Shown one piece after another: positions 8,547 to 17,305 of a DNA stretch of 64,000 bases; position 1 is the stretch's first letter, and every line of letters starts with the position of its first letter. A model generated the notes under the pieces. The model made no database searches. It was not told where the DNA came from and saw only the letters and a list, made by a program, of their open reading frames with translations. Both the position numbers and the translations under genes were made by a program. The stretch comes from CAVQHY01 sp963712465 (GTDB lineage Bacteria > Actinomycetota > Thermoleophilia > Gaiellales > Gaiellaceae): the NCBI GenBank assembly GCA_963712465.1, contig CAVQHY010000004.1:868001-932000 (forward strand), written 5' to 3'.

Positions 8547-9710
8547 ATGGGCGACTCTCAGCGGCTCTCCCCAGACGAACAGCTCGAGCTTGCGCGCCGC
8601 CAGTACGAGGAGGCGGACGACTTCACCGTCGCGGTCGAGGAGGAGTTCGCCGTTCTCGATCCCGAGACGCTCGAGCTCGTCAGCCGCTTCGAGGATCTCC
8701 AGGCGGGGGCGAGGGGCACCGCGCTCGAGCCGCACCTCGTCGGCGAGCTGATCGCGTCAGAGGTCGAGGTCCGGACCGGCCGTTGCGACACGTTCGGCGA
8801 AGCCGCGCAGGCGATCGTCCAGCGACGCCGCCAGCTGCTCGAGCTCGCCGGGCAGACCCGACTCTCCCTGTGCGGCGTCGGTACGCACCCTTGGAGCTCG
8901 TGGAAGGACCAGCGGATCATCGACACGCCGCACTACCGGCGAAACGACGAGATGCTCCGCTACGTCGTGTGGCGCAACAACAGCTTCGGCCTGCACGTCC
9001 ACGTCGGGATTCACGGCACCGACCGTGCGGTCGCGGTCACGAACGCGCTCCGCTGCTTCCTGCCCGAGCTGCTCGCGCTCTCCGCGAGCTCGCCGTTCGT
9101 GGAGGGCGTCTACACCCATCTCCACTCCGCGCGTTCGCAGATCTTTACGAGGATGTTCCCCCGCTGCGGCGTGCCCGAGCCGTTCGACGGCTGGGAGGGG
9201 TTCGAGCGGTTCGTCCGCTACCTCTACGCGACGGGTTCGGTCTCGGAGCACACGCAGCTCTGGTGGAGCGTACGCCCGCATCTGGCTTTCCCGACCGTCG
9301 AGACGAGAATCTGCGACGGCCAGCCGGAGCCGGCCGAGGCCGTCTCGCTCGCTGCGCTCGTGTACTCGCTGACGGCGCGGATCGCACGCGCACTCGACGA
9401 GGGGGAGCCACTTCCCGCGTATTCGGGGGCACTGATCGAGGAGAACCTCTGGCGCGCGATCCGCCACGGCCTGGCGGGCGAGCTCCTCGACCTGTCGGGC
9501 TTTCCCGACCGACCGCGTGCGAGGCCCGCGCGCGAGGCGCTCGACGAGCTCGTCGCGTGGGTCCTGCCCGTCGCGGAGGAGCTCGGTGCCGCGACGTACC
9601 TCGCCGTGCCCGCGCAGAGCCCGGCCGAGCGTCAGATCGCCCGGCACGAGTCGGGGCTGAGCCTCGAGGAAACCTACGCACAGGAGGTGCTGGAGGTGGT
9701 CCGTGTCTGA
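8547..9710 (+). CDS. GCS2-family carboxylate-amine ligase (YbdK-like)
   Basis: 387 residues from ATG 8547. The signature of the GCS2 family is clear: TVAVEEEFAVLDPETLELV at the N-terminus, then HVHVGIH and VETRICDGQ. Members ligate glutamate and cysteine weakly, or act as ATP-dependent carboxylate-amine ligases; in Actinobacteria related proteins include EgtA, but assignment to ergothioneine synthesis needs partner genes that are absent here. It overlaps the next gene by 8 bp. Confidence 0.9.
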   Translation: MGDSQRLSPDEQLELARRQYEEADDFTVAVEEEFAVLDPETLELVSRFEDLQAGARGTALEPHLVGELIASEVEVRTGRCDTFGEAAQAIVQRRRQLLELAGQTRLSLCGVGTHPWSSWKDQRIIDTPHYRRNDEMLRYVVWRNNSFGLHVHVGIHGTDRAVAVTNALRCFLPELLALSASSPFVEGVYTHLHSARSQIFTRMFPRCGVPEPFDGWEGFERFVRYLYATGSVSEHTQLWWSVRPHLAFPTVETRICDGQPEPAEAVSLAALVYSLTARIARALDEGEPLPAYSGALIEENLWRAIRHGLAGELLDLSGFPDRPRARPAREALDELVAWVLPVAEELGAATYLAVPAQSPAERQIARHESGLSLEETYAQEVLEVVRV

Positions 9711-10065
9711 GGAGGAGGCCGAGCTCGCCCGCGAGCTCGCCGAGGAGCTGAAGAAGCTTCGGGTCGAGGACGTGATCATCAGCGTCCTCGTTCAGATCTC
9801 GGCGATCGGCTATCAGCGCCTGGGTCTCGCCGAGGGAACGACTGCAGAGCGCGACCTGGTCCAGAGCCGGCTCGCGATCGACACGATGAACGCGCTCGTG
9901 CCCGTGCTCGAGCAAGTCGTTCCCCCGGAGCTCGCACGGGACTTCCAGAGCTCGGTCGCCAACCTGCAGCTGGCCTACGCGAAGGCGGCCGCCGAGCCGT
10001 CCCCGCCCGGCGGTACGGGAGACGCCGAGGGCGCGACCCCCGCCGATGGCGACGCAAAAACCTGA
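9703..10065 (+). CDS. Small DUF1844-like helical protein
   Basis: 120 residues, GTG start inside the end of the ligase gene. Residues 1-85 are predicted helical: a charged EEEAELARELAEELKKL helix, VEDVIISVLVQISAIGYQRLG, and a DLVQSRLAIDTMNALVPVLEQ helix, a layout like DUF1844 proteins of unknown function. The C-terminal 35 residues are Pro/Gly/Asp-rich and disordered. No enzymatic motif is visible. Confidence 0.65.
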   Translation: MSEEEAELARELAEELKKLRVEDVIISVLVQISAIGYQRLGLAEGTTAERDLVQSRLAIDTMNALVPVLEQVVPPELARDFQSSVANLQLAYAKAAAEPSPPGGTGDAEGATPADGDAKT

Positions 10066-10145
10066 CCGTCAGGCCCGAGGCGGGGCGGGCCAGGGCGGGC
10101 CGAAGCCGGGCCGGAGCCGAGGCCGAGGCCGAGCGGGGCGCGGCC

Positions 10146-10249
10146 GGCGTCACGAACCGGGCCTTGTGTTGCATCACCGACGCTCGCTCGCCGGATGGCT
10201 TGGCGATGAGGGGCGCGGGTGATGCAACACAAGCAGGGGTTCGTGCGCC
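10146..10249. repeat. Long near-perfect inverted repeat upstream of the MTAP-family gene
   Basis: The core is a perfect 16-bp inverted repeat, CTTGTGTTGCATCACC (10163-10178) and its complement at 10218-10233, around a 39-nt loop. Outside a 4-nt internal loop the pairing continues: CACGAACC (10151-10158) with GGTTCGTG (10238-10245), then GGCG with CGCC across a one-base bulge. The loop has a small TCGCC/GGCGA stem. It fills much of the 216-bp gap before the phosphorylase gene, whose start is only 33 bp away. Confidence 0.8.
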
Positions 10250-10281
10250 TTCCTGGCCCCGCGTTCTGAAATGATCGCGCG

Positions 10282-11061
10282 GTGATCGGGGTCTTCGGCG
10301 GGTCGGGGTTCTACTCGTTCCTGGACAACGTCGAGACCATCGACGCCGACACTCCCTACGGGAAGCCCTCGGCGGCGCTCACCATCGGCGAGCTCGGTGG
10401 TGTGCGGACGGCGTTCCTGCCGCGCCACGGCGTGAAGCACGAGCTCCCGCCGCACCGGATCAACTACCGCGCCAACCTCTGGGCGATGAAGGCCGCCGGC
10501 GTGCGCAGGATCATCGGCCCGTGTGCTTCCGGGGCGCTCAGGCCCGACCTCGCGCTCGGCGAGTTCGTCGTCTGCGACCAGTTCGTCGATCGAACGAGCG
10601 GACGGGTTGACACGTTCTACGATGGGCCGGAGACGACGCATGTGTCGGCGGCCGACCCGTATTGCCCGGACCTGCGCCGGCTCCTCGTCGACACTGCGCG
10701 TGAGCTCGCCATCCCGGTGCGCGACGGCGGCACGGTCGTCGTCATCCAGGGCCCGCGCTTCTCGACTCGCGCGGAGTCGAGGTGGTTCCAGGACGCGGGC
10801 TGGGACATGATCAACATGACCGCGTATCCCGAGGGCTACCTCGCCCGCGAGCTCGAGCTCTGCTACGCGAACATCTCGATGGTCACCGACCACGACGTGG
10901 GCGTCGAGGGCGCGGAGCCGGTCAGCCACGAGACGGTCGTCAAGGTGTTCAACGAGAACAACGCGAAGCTGCGCGAGCTGCTCTTCGCCGTCATCCCGAA
11001 GATCCCGGAGCAGCCGTCCGAGCATCTCTGCGCTACCGCCCTTCGCGGCGCACGGTTCTGA
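10282..11061 (+). CDS. mtnP: 5'-methylthioadenosine phosphorylase-family enzyme
   Basis: 259 residues, GTG start. Family motifs of PNP/MTAP class II are present: phosphate loop IGVFGGSGFY, FLPRHG, HxINYRANLWAMK, GPRFSTRAESRWF, NMTAYPEGYLARE and TDHDVG. These enzymes phosphorolyse MTA (or related nucleosides) to adenine and a ribose-1-phosphate for methionine and purine salvage; sequence alone does not separate MTA from methylthioinosine or purine nucleosides. It stands alone, framed by a long inverted repeat upstream and a hairpin downstream. Confidence 0.88.
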   Translation: MIGVFGGSGFYSFLDNVETIDADTPYGKPSAALTIGELGGVRTAFLPRHGVKHELPPHRINYRANLWAMKAAGVRRIIGPCASGALRPDLALGEFVVCDQFVDRTSGRVDTFYDGPETTHVSAADPYCPDLRRLLVDTARELAIPVRDGGTVVVIQGPRFSTRAESRWFQDAGWDMINMTAYPEGYLARELELCYANISMVTDHDVGVEGAEPVSHETVVKVFNENNAKLRELLFAVIPKIPEQPSEHLCATALRGARF

Positions 11062-11103
11062 GCATGCGATCGAGGCTTCCTGGACGACGTCGCGCGTAGC
11101 CTC

Positions 11104-11149
11104 GCCGAGCCGATGCCGTGGCGGGGCGCGCTGGCGTCATCGGCTCGGC
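11104..11149 (+). terminator. 12-bp inverted repeat after the MTAP-family gene
   Basis: GCCGAGCCGATG (11104-11115) pairs perfectly with CATCGGCTCGGC (11138-11149) over a 22-nt loop, 43 bp after the stop. No T-run follows, so it is a terminator-like or mRNA-end-stabilising hairpin. The rest of 11062-11351 is non-coding and must contain the hppA promoter; I cannot place it confidently. Confidence 0.5.
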
Positions 11150-11351
11150 CGTGGTCGTCCTGGGGTCGAGGCCGCGATCTGCTGTGACGGCCCTGCGGCG
11201 GCGTCTACATCGCAGCGTGAGCACCTCGGGGCAGGACATCTGGCCTTTGTGATACAACCCTGCCCGGCGCAAACCCGTATGGCGGGACGGGTCTGGCAGC
11301 ATCTGGAGGCCTTCGCACCGCTGACTTTGTGAGAGCGAAAGGGCGACGACC

Positions 11352-13394
11352 TTGACCGATTTCTTCCAGAACCACACCGTCCTGTTCGCCCTGCTGTGCG
11401 CCGGCCTGGCGATCGGCTGGGGGCTCGGCCTCACCGTCTGGCTCCTGAGGCTGCCCGCGGGCTCGGAGCGCATGCAGGAGATCTCCCGCGCCGTCCAGGC
11501 GGGCGCGGCCGCCTATCTGCGCCGCCAGTACCTGACGATCGCCGCAGTCGCAGTCGTGCTCTTCCTCGGCATCGGCCTCTGGAACGACCTCGGCTGGGAA
11601 ACCGCGTTCGGCTTCCTGATCGGGGCAGTGCTCTCGGCCGCGGCGGGCTTCATCGGGATGAACGTCGCGGTTCGCGCGAACGTCCGCACGGCCGAGGCGG
11701 CGAAGGGCGGTCTCAAGCCGGCGCTGAAGGTGGCCTTCAACGCGGGCTCGGTCACCGGCCTGCTCGTCGTCGGGCTGGGGCTCCTCGGCGTCGCCGGCTA
11801 CTACGGCATCCTCACCGTCTGGTTCGACGACTCGCCCGAGGAGGCGACGCGGAGCCTGATCGGGCTGGCCTTCGGCGGCTCGCTGATCTCGGTCTTCGCC
11901 CGGCTCGGCGGAGGCATCTTCACGAAGGCCGCCGACGTCGGCGCCGACCTTGTCGGCAAGATCGAGGCGGGTATCCCCGAGGACGACCCGCGCAACCCGG
12001 CCGTGATCGCCGACAACGTCGGGGACAACGTCGGCGACTGCGCGGGCATGGCCGCCGACCTGTTCGAGACGTATGCGGTCACGGCCGTCGCGGTCATGTT
12101 CCTCGGCGCGGTCACCTATCCGGCGACGGGGCTCGTGCTCTATCCGCTCGCGCTCGGCGGCGTCGCCATCATCGCCTCCGTCGTCGGCACGCTGTTCGCC
12201 CGCGTCGGGCGCAGCGGCTCGATCATCAACGCCCTCTACAAGGCGGTGCTCGTCGCCACCGTCCTGGCGGGACTCCTCTTCATTCCGGTGACATTGGCTT
12301 TCGACGGCAACCCGTTCAGCTTCTGGGAGCTCTACGGCTGCACCCTGATCGGCCTCGGGGTCACCTTCGGCCTCGTCGCGATCACCGAGTACTACACGGG
12401 GTCGCGCTGGCCGCCTGTCAAGGCGATCTCGAAGGCATCGACCACCGGGCACGCGACGAACATCATCGAGGGCCTCGCCATGGGCATGCAGGCGACCGCC
12501 CTGCCGGTGATCGTGATCGCCGCTGCGATCGTCGCCGCCGACCAGATCGCCGGCCTCTACGGAGTCGGCGTCGCCGTGATGGCCCAGCTCGGGATGACCG
12601 GCCTGATCGTGGCGCTGGATGCCTACGGCCCGGTGACCGACAACGCCGGCGGCATCGCCGAGATGGCCGAGCTGGACGAGTCCGTTCGTGGGGTCACCGA
12701 TCCGCTCGACTCGGTCGGCAACACGACCAAGGCCGTGACGAAGGGCTACGCGATCGGCTCGGCCGGGCTGGCCGCCCTGGTGCTGTTCGACGGTTTCACG
12801 TCGGAGCTGTCCGAGAACGGCTTCCAGATCACGTTCGAGCTCTCCGACGCCTGGGTGATCGCCGGTCTCCTGATCGGCGGCCTGATGCCGTTCCTCTTCT
12901 CGTCTCTGGCCATGCAGGCGGTCGGCCGGGTCGGCGGCCTGGTCGTGGAGGAGGTGAGACGGCAGTTTCGCGAGATCCCGGGGATCATGGAGGGGACCGG
13001 GAAGCCGGAGTACGGGCGCGCCGTCGACATCGTCACCGGCTCGGCGATCAGGAGCATGATGCTGCCGGCCCTGATCCCGATCGCCTTCCCGATCGTCGTC
13101 GGGATCATCTCGATCGAGATGCTCGGCGGGCTCCTGATCGGGACGATCGTCACGGGGATCTTCCTCGCCATCGCGATGACTTCCGGCGGCGGGGCGTGGG
13201 ACAACGCGAAGAAGCTGATCGAGGACGGCGCCTTCGGCGGCAAGGGCTCGGATGCCCACGCGGCCTCGGTCACGGGAGACACGGTCGGCGACCCGTACAA
13301 GGACACGGCCGGCCCGGCGATCAACCCGATGATCAAGATCACCAACCTCGTCGCGATCCTGATCATCCCACTGCTCGTCACGGTGCACGGGTAG
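11352..13394 (+). CDS. hppA: K+-independent proton-pumping membrane pyrophosphatase
   Basis: 680 residues with about 16 membrane segments. The PPi-binding loops are clear: GGGIFTKAADVGADLVGK, DDPRNPAVIADNVGDNVGDC, and C-terminal GDTVGDPYKDTAGPA. The GNTTKA motif carries Lys where K+-dependent enzymes have Ala, so this should be the K+-independent H+-pumping type. It couples PPi hydrolysis to proton export. The start is TTG 11352, matching the usual N-terminus. An in-phase mirror frame on the other strand is only a shadow. Confidence 0.96.
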   Translation: MTDFFQNHTVLFALLCAGLAIGWGLGLTVWLLRLPAGSERMQEISRAVQAGAAAYLRRQYLTIAAVAVVLFLGIGLWNDLGWETAFGFLIGAVLSAAAGFIGMNVAVRANVRTAEAAKGGLKPALKVAFNAGSVTGLLVVGLGLLGVAGYYGILTVWFDDSPEEATRSLIGLAFGGSLISVFARLGGGIFTKAADVGADLVGKIEAGIPEDDPRNPAVIADNVGDNVGDCAGMAADLFETYAVTAVAVMFLGAVTYPATGLVLYPLALGGVAIIASVVGTLFARVGRSGSIINALYKAVLVATVLAGLLFIPVTLAFDGNPFSFWELYGCTLIGLGVTFGLVAITEYYTGSRWPPVKAISKASTTGHATNIIEGLAMGMQATALPVIVIAAAIVAADQIAGLYGVGVAVMAQLGMTGLIVALDAYGPVTDNAGGIAEMAELDESVRGVTDPLDSVGNTTKAVTKGYAIGSAGLAALVLFDGFTSELSENGFQITFELSDAWVIAGLLIGGLMPFLFSSLAMQAVGRVGGLVVEEVRRQFREIPGIMEGTGKPEYGRAVDIVTGSAIRSMMLPALIPIAFPIVVGIISIEMLGGLLIGTIVTGIFLAIAMTSGGGAWDNAKKLIEDGAFGGKGSDAHAASVTGDTVGDPYKDTAGPAINPMIKITNLVAILIIPLLVTVHG

Positions 13395-13398
13395 CTGG

Positions 13399-13605
13399 AT
13401 GAAGGCCGGCGACCGCATCGTCATGCGCGCGAAGACGAAGCGGATCGCGCCCGCCGCCAGGCGCGGCACGATCGTCACCGTGCTCAACCCCGATCAGCCG
13501 CGGCTCGAGGTGCGCTGGGACGACGGCCGGACGACCGTGATCGCCCCGCTCGGCGACTCGATCCGGATCGAGCCCGCGAAGGCGAGGAAGAAGAAGACGG
13601 TCTAG
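13399..13605 (+). CDS. DUF1918-like small basic protein
   Basis: 68 residues; MKAGDRIVMRAKTK, then RRGTIVTVL and a LEVRWDDGRTTVI segment followed by a Lys-rich tail. The SH3-like beta pattern with RWDDG is that of DUF1918 proteins, of unknown role. It begins 5 bp after hppA and is probably cotranscribed. Confidence 0.75.
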   Translation: MKAGDRIVMRAKTKRIAPAARRGTIVTVLNPDQPRLEVRWDDGRTTVIAPLGDSIRIEPAKARKKKTV

Positions 13606-13618
13606 CGGCTCCGGCACG

Positions 13619-15112
13619 ATGGCGCTCGATCAGCCCACCCGGCGGGACGCCCCGCTCGAGCTCGATCCGGCCGAGTTTCGTGCGGCCGGTCACGCCCTCG
13701 TCGATCGGATCGCGGACTTCCTCGCCGGGATTCGCGACCTCCCGGTCACCCCGGGCGAGAGCGCCGAGGAGGTACGGGCGGCTCTCGGCGCGAAAGCAGG
13801 GCTGCCCGAGCGAGGTACGCCGGCCGAGGCGCTCCTCGAGGAGGCGACCCGCCTTGTCTTCGAGCACTCGCTGCTGAACGGACACCCGCGCTTCTTCGGG
13901 TACGTGACCTCGAGCGCGGCGCCGATCGGGGCGCTCGGAGACCTGCTCGCTGCGGCCGTCAACCCGAACGTCGGCGGCTGGACGATCTCGCCGATGGCCA
14001 GCGAGATCGAGGGCCAGTCGGTGCGGTGGATCGGCGAGCTCCTCGGCTACCCGGCCTCGGCCGGCGGACTGCTGGTGAGCGGCGGCAACATGGCCAACTT
14101 CGTCGGGTTTCTCGCAGCGCGTCAAGCGGCGCTCCCGGAGGTGCGGGCTGCGGGAACGGACGGCGCGCGGGCGCGGATCTATGCGTCCACCGAGACGCAT
14201 ACCTGGGTCACGAAGGCGGCCGACCTCTTCGGGCTCGGCACCGACTCGATCCGCTGGGTTCCGACCGACGACCGCCTTGGGATGGACGTCGGCGCCCTCC
14301 GGGACCTGATCTCCGACGACCGCGCCGACGGCGAGCGCCCGCTCCTCGTGGCCGGCACGGCCGGGTCGGTCGCGACCGGCGCGGTCGATCCGCTCGACGA
14401 GATCGGTGCCCTGTGTCGCGAGGAGGGGATCTGGTTCCACGTCGACGGCGCGTACGGCGGCTTCGCGGCCGCCCTTCCCGACGCGTCGCGTGCGCTGCGT
14501 GCGCTCGCCGAGGCCGACTCGGTCGCGGTCGACCCGCACAAGTGGCTCTACACGCCGCTCGAGGCCGGCTGTGCGCTCGTCCGCGACCGCGCGGCGCTCC
14601 AGGCGGCGTTCAGCGGCAGGCCGAGCTACTACGTCTTCCCCGAGCTCGGCGACGACGCGCCGGTCAACTACTTCGAGTGGGGCCCCCAGAACTCACGCGG
14701 CTTCCGGGCCCTGAAGGTATGGCTCGGCCTCCGTCGGGCCGGCCGCGAGGGGATCGTCCGCATGATCGCCGACGATTGTGCGCTCGCCCGAGCGCTGTAC
14801 GAGCGAGTCGACGCCCATGCGGATCTGGAGGCGTTCACGTGCGATCTCTCGATCGCGACGTTCCGCTACGTCCCGCGCGATCTCCGCGGCGACCCGGGCG
14901 CGGCCGGGTACCTGAACGAGCTGAACCGCGAGCTCCTGGAGCGGCTCCAGGGCGGCGGAGAGGCGTTCGTCTCGAACGCGGTCGTCGGCGAGGCGTTCCT
15001 CCTGCGCGCGTGCATCGTCAACTTCCGCACGGAGCTCGCAGACGTGGAGGCCGTCCCCGGGCTCGTGGCACGAATCGGCGCCGAGGTCGATCGGGAGCTT
15101 CGCCCTGACTGA
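13619..15112 (+). CDS. Group II PLP-dependent amino-acid decarboxylase
   Basis: 497 residues of the aromatic-L-amino-acid decarboxylase family. The PLP lysine is Lys308 in VDPHKWLY, the ring-stacking histidine lies in ASTETHTW, and FHVDGAYGGF carries the PLP-N1 aspartate. The active-site loop and C-terminal domain are complete. Substrates in this family include Trp, Tyr, Phe and dopa; I cannot choose one. It lies 13 bp after the DUF1918-like gene and is followed by a convergent gene. Confidence 0.9.
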   Translation: MALDQPTRRDAPLELDPAEFRAAGHALVDRIADFLAGIRDLPVTPGESAEEVRAALGAKAGLPERGTPAEALLEEATRLVFEHSLLNGHPRFFGYVTSSAAPIGALGDLLAAAVNPNVGGWTISPMASEIEGQSVRWIGELLGYPASAGGLLVSGGNMANFVGFLAARQAALPEVRAAGTDGARARIYASTETHTWVTKAADLFGLGTDSIRWVPTDDRLGMDVGALRDLISDDRADGERPLLVAGTAGSVATGAVDPLDEIGALCREEGIWFHVDGAYGGFAAALPDASRALRALAEADSVAVDPHKWLYTPLEAGCALVRDRAALQAAFSGRPSYYVFPELGDDAPVNYFEWGPQNSRGFRALKVWLGLRRAGREGIVRMIADDCALARALYERVDAHADLEAFTCDLSIATFRYVPRDLRGDPGAAGYLNELNRELLERLQGGGEAFVSNAVVGEAFLLRACIVNFRTELADVEAVPGLVARIGAEVDRELRPD

Positions 15113-15126
15113 GACCGCCGGGCGGC

Positions 15127-15354
15127 TCAGGCCGAGCGGCGCCGGCGGACCTGGGGCCCCTCGCGGCCGAGCGCCGCGTAGGCCAGCGTGGTCAGCGTGT
15201 CGTTCAGGCGCGTCAGCTCGTGCGAGATCCGTAGGAGCCCCTCGTTCGCGTCGAGCCGGCGATTGAGCTGGTGCACCTCGTCGCACAGCCGGTCGAGTCG
15301 CTCGAGTAGCGCGTCGAGCTGGCGATCGTCGAGGTTGTTACGCGGCTCGGGCAT
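15127..15354 (-). CDS. Short coiled-coil protein
   Basis: 75 residues from ATG 15354. Heptads run through LDALLERLDRLCDEVHQLNRR and NEGLLRISHELTRLND, predicting one long coiled coil, with a basic RRRRSA tail. No known family recognised. It overlaps the HAD-like gene upstream by 17 bp, in a minus-strand set of three genes. Confidence 0.6.
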   Translation of the reverse strand: MPEPRNNLDDRQLDALLERLDRLCDEVHQLNRRLDANEGLLRISHELTRLNDTLTTLAYAALGREGPQVRRRRSA

Positions 15355-15841
15355 CACCGAGGATAGTAGCCAGCTCCCCGGGCGTCGTCGCGAGCCGCGC
15401 CTCGTCGCCGAGCCGGGCCAGCAGCCGCTCGCGCGCACCGACCCCGCACTCGACGATCTCGACTCGCCGGGCGGCACCGAGGTGCGCGAGCGCGACCTGC
15501 GCCAGGCTGTCGGGAGCGTCCGTGTAGGCGCCGACGAGCCAGCCGGCCCCGGCCAGCGAGCGCAGGGCCGCCGTGGCGTCCGAGCGAGGACGCAGGTGCA
15601 CCGGCGCGTGGTCGTCGGCGAATCGCCCGAGCTGAGCGCGCCAGTCGCCGACTCCGGCCTGGGCCCAGCAATCGAGCTCGGCTGCTGCGGCGCCGCGATC
15701 GGCGGGCAGAGCGGCGGGGTCGAGCGGGGCGATCGTCGCGAAGCGCCGCGCGGCGTCCTCCAGGAACGCTCGCCAGAGGCCGCGTGTGTCGCCGAGGACG
15801 CCGTCGAGGTCGATCGCGGCGGCCGGGCGGGCGGCTACCAC
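15338..15841 (-). CDS. HAD-superfamily hydrolase-like protein
   Basis: 167 residues from GTG 15841. Motif I is AAIDLDGVLGDTRG (nucleophile and acid Asp pair DLD), and GAYTDAPDSLAQ occupies the place of motif II. Motif III Lys and motif IV are hard to place in the short C-terminus, so activity is uncertain. The GTG start overlaps the stop of the VanZ-like gene, implying coupling. Confidence 0.7.
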   Translation of the reverse strand: MVAARPAAAIDLDGVLGDTRGLWRAFLEDAARRFATIAPLDPAALPADRGAAAAELDCWAQAGVGDWRAQLGRFADDHAPVHLRPRSDATAALRSLAGAGWLVGAYTDAPDSLAQVALAHLGAARRVEIVECGVGARERLLARLGDEARLATTPGELATILGDARAA

Positions 15842-16179
15842 CGTCGCGCCGCCAGGCGGTAGAGGGCGACTCCGGTCACCGCGCCCGCGACGTCGATCAG
15901 CCAGTCGCGCGGCGAGCCGTGGCGGCCCGTGACGAGCGTCTGGTGGAGCTCGTCTGTCGCCGCGTAGAGGCCCGCAATCGCCACCGCCGCCCACGCCTGC
16001 CCCACGGCGCGGTAGAGCAGCGCGGCGAGCACCGCGTACTCGGCGAAGTGGGCGAGCTTTCTGAGCACGAGATCCCAGGTGCCGAGCCCGGTTCCGAGGC
16101 TCGGCACGGACGAGAAGGCGAAGATCATCCCCGCCCACAGGACAACCGGGATCCATGGCGCGACGCGCGACGTGGTCAC
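15835..16179 (-). CDS. VanZ-family membrane protein
   Basis: 114 residues from GTG 16179, with about four membrane helices. The VanZ signature is visible as FSSVPSL, KLAHFAEYAVLAALL and ATDELHQTLVTGRHGSPRDWLID. VanZ-like proteins give low-level teicoplanin resistance in one case but most have no known role. It is divergent from the cobalamin riboswitch, with about 50 bp between. Confidence 0.85.
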   Translation of the reverse strand: MTTSRVAPWIPVVLWAGMIFAFSSVPSLGTGLGTWDLVLRKLAHFAEYAVLAALLYRAVGQAWAAVAIAGLYAATDELHQTLVTGRHGSPRDWLIDVAGAVTGVALYRLAARRW

Positions 16180-16229
16180 GCGGGCCAGGGTATCCGAGGC
16201 TCCGCGCCTGCTAGGCTCGCGCTCACAAA

Positions 16230-16378
16230 GGCGAGCGGTCAAGGGAACCCGGTGCAAGTCCGGGACGGTCCCGCCGCTGTGAGGGGAGACGCTCTTCTGC
16301 CGAGGAGCCACTGGCCCACATCCGGGCCGGGAAGGTGGTGGGAGGGGGAGCCCCGAGTCAGAAGACCTGCCGTTCGCC
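16230..16378 (+). promoter_or_regulatory. Cobalamin (AdoCbl) riboswitch
   Basis: Closing stem P1 is formed by GGCGAGCGG (16230-16238) and CCGTTCGCC (16370-16378). Inside are the conserved core parts of the B12 element: AAGGGAACCCGGTGCAAGTC, GGGACGGTCCCGCCGCTGTGA, GCCACTGG, and the GTCAGAAGACCTGCC end. It lies 90 nt before the DUF4430 lipoprotein and heads a B12-uptake operon, so expression should fall when cobalamin is plentiful. No terminator with a U-tract is evident downstream, which favours control of translation start. Confidence 0.95.
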
Positions 16379-16410
16379 CCCGATCCGTTCCCCTCGCGGA
16401 AGGAGGCAAC

Positions 16411-16476
16411 GTGCTTCGCCGTTTCGTCGCCGCACCCGGCCCTGTCGTAGCGGCGCCTGTCCGAGCCGGTGTCTGA
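16411..16476 (+). CDS. Possible 21-residue leader peptide
   Basis: GTG 16411 has a strong ribosome-binding site (AAGGAGG at 16400-16406) between the riboswitch and the lipoprotein gene. The frame runs 21 codons and its TGA (16474-16476) overlaps the GTG of the lipoprotein at 16469. The lipoprotein start itself has no comparable site, so it may be translated by coupling from this leader. The peptide has no recognisable motif. Confidence 0.4.
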   Translation: MLRRFVAAPGPVVAAPVRAGV

Positions 16477-17251
16477 GGGCTTGCGTCGTGGCTCTCTGCA
16501 CCCGGCGATCGGGCGTGCGCTCCTCGTCGTCATCGCGATTGCCGTCCTGGCAGCCTGCGGCGGCGACGATCCGGCCGGAGGCCCGGAGGGCACGGCCCGC
16601 CTCTGGGTCACGACCGACCGGGGTGCGGAGGTCCTCGTGACCGCAACCGTCCCGGCGGGGATCACCGTCATGGAGGCGGTCAGCCGCGAGGCCGAGGTCG
16701 AGAAGCGTTACGGCGGGCGCTACGTCCAGTCGATCGACGGTGTCGAGGGGAGCCTGTCGGGGCAGCGCGACTGGTTCTACTTCGTCAACGGCATCGAGCC
16801 GGACGCCGGTGCGGCCGAGGTGACGCTGCGTCCGGGCGACCTCGCCTGGTGGGACTTCCGCTCCTGGAAGGACGGCGGCGACCGCCAGCCGGTGGTGGTC
16901 GGCGCCTTCCCCGAGCCGTTTCGGCACGGCTGGAGCGGCACGCCGCGGCTGGTCGAGGTTCGTGCTCCCGTCGAGCTCGCAGCCGAGGCCCGGGAGCTCG
17001 AGGCGCTGCTGGACTTCCCCGGCACCGCGGGTGAAGAGCCGAACGTCTTCAGTCTCGAAGCGCGAAACGGCGACTCCGGGGCGGTTCTGACCGCAACGCG
17101 CGGGGAGGCGAACGACGCTCCGGTGACATTCACGCTCGCCGGCTCGATGACGGCCGTTCGCGCTGCGGTACAGGCGCTCGTGGAGAACCCGGCCGTCGTC
17201 GCCCGACGCTACGAGGCCCGGTTCGATGAGCACGGGAAGGTCGTGGGATGA
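16469..17251 (+). CDS. DUF4430 (transcobalamin beta-domain-like) lipoprotein
   Basis: 260 residues. A signal peptide ends in the lipobox VLAAC (Cys about 30), so the mature protein is membrane-anchored outside the cell. Residues 45-130 are a DUF4430 domain: TVMEAVSREAEVE, YVQSIDGVEG, DWFYFVNGIEPD and LRPGDLAWWDFRSW. DUF4430 corresponds to the beta domain of intrinsic factor/transcobalamin, which caps bound B12. The C-terminal part (about 140-260) is unassigned. It is first in the riboswitch operon, consistent with cobalamin capture for the ECF transporter downstream. Confidence 0.85.
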   Translation: MSEGLRRGSLHPAIGRALLVVIAIAVLAACGGDDPAGGPEGTARLWVTTDRGAEVLVTATVPAGITVMEAVSREAEVEKRYGGRYVQSIDGVEGSLSGQRDWFYFVNGIEPDAGAAEVTLRPGDLAWWDFRSWKDGGDRQPVVVGAFPEPFRHGWSGTPRLVEVRAPVELAAEARELEALLDFPGTAGEEPNVFSLEARNGDSGAVLTATRGEANDAPVTFTLAGSMTAVRAAVQALVENPAVVARRYEARFDEHGKVVG

Positions 17252-17305
17252 GGGGTCGCGCCCGGGCGGGCCCGGGATGAGCGGGAGTGGGTCGGTGGGA
17301 GAAGA

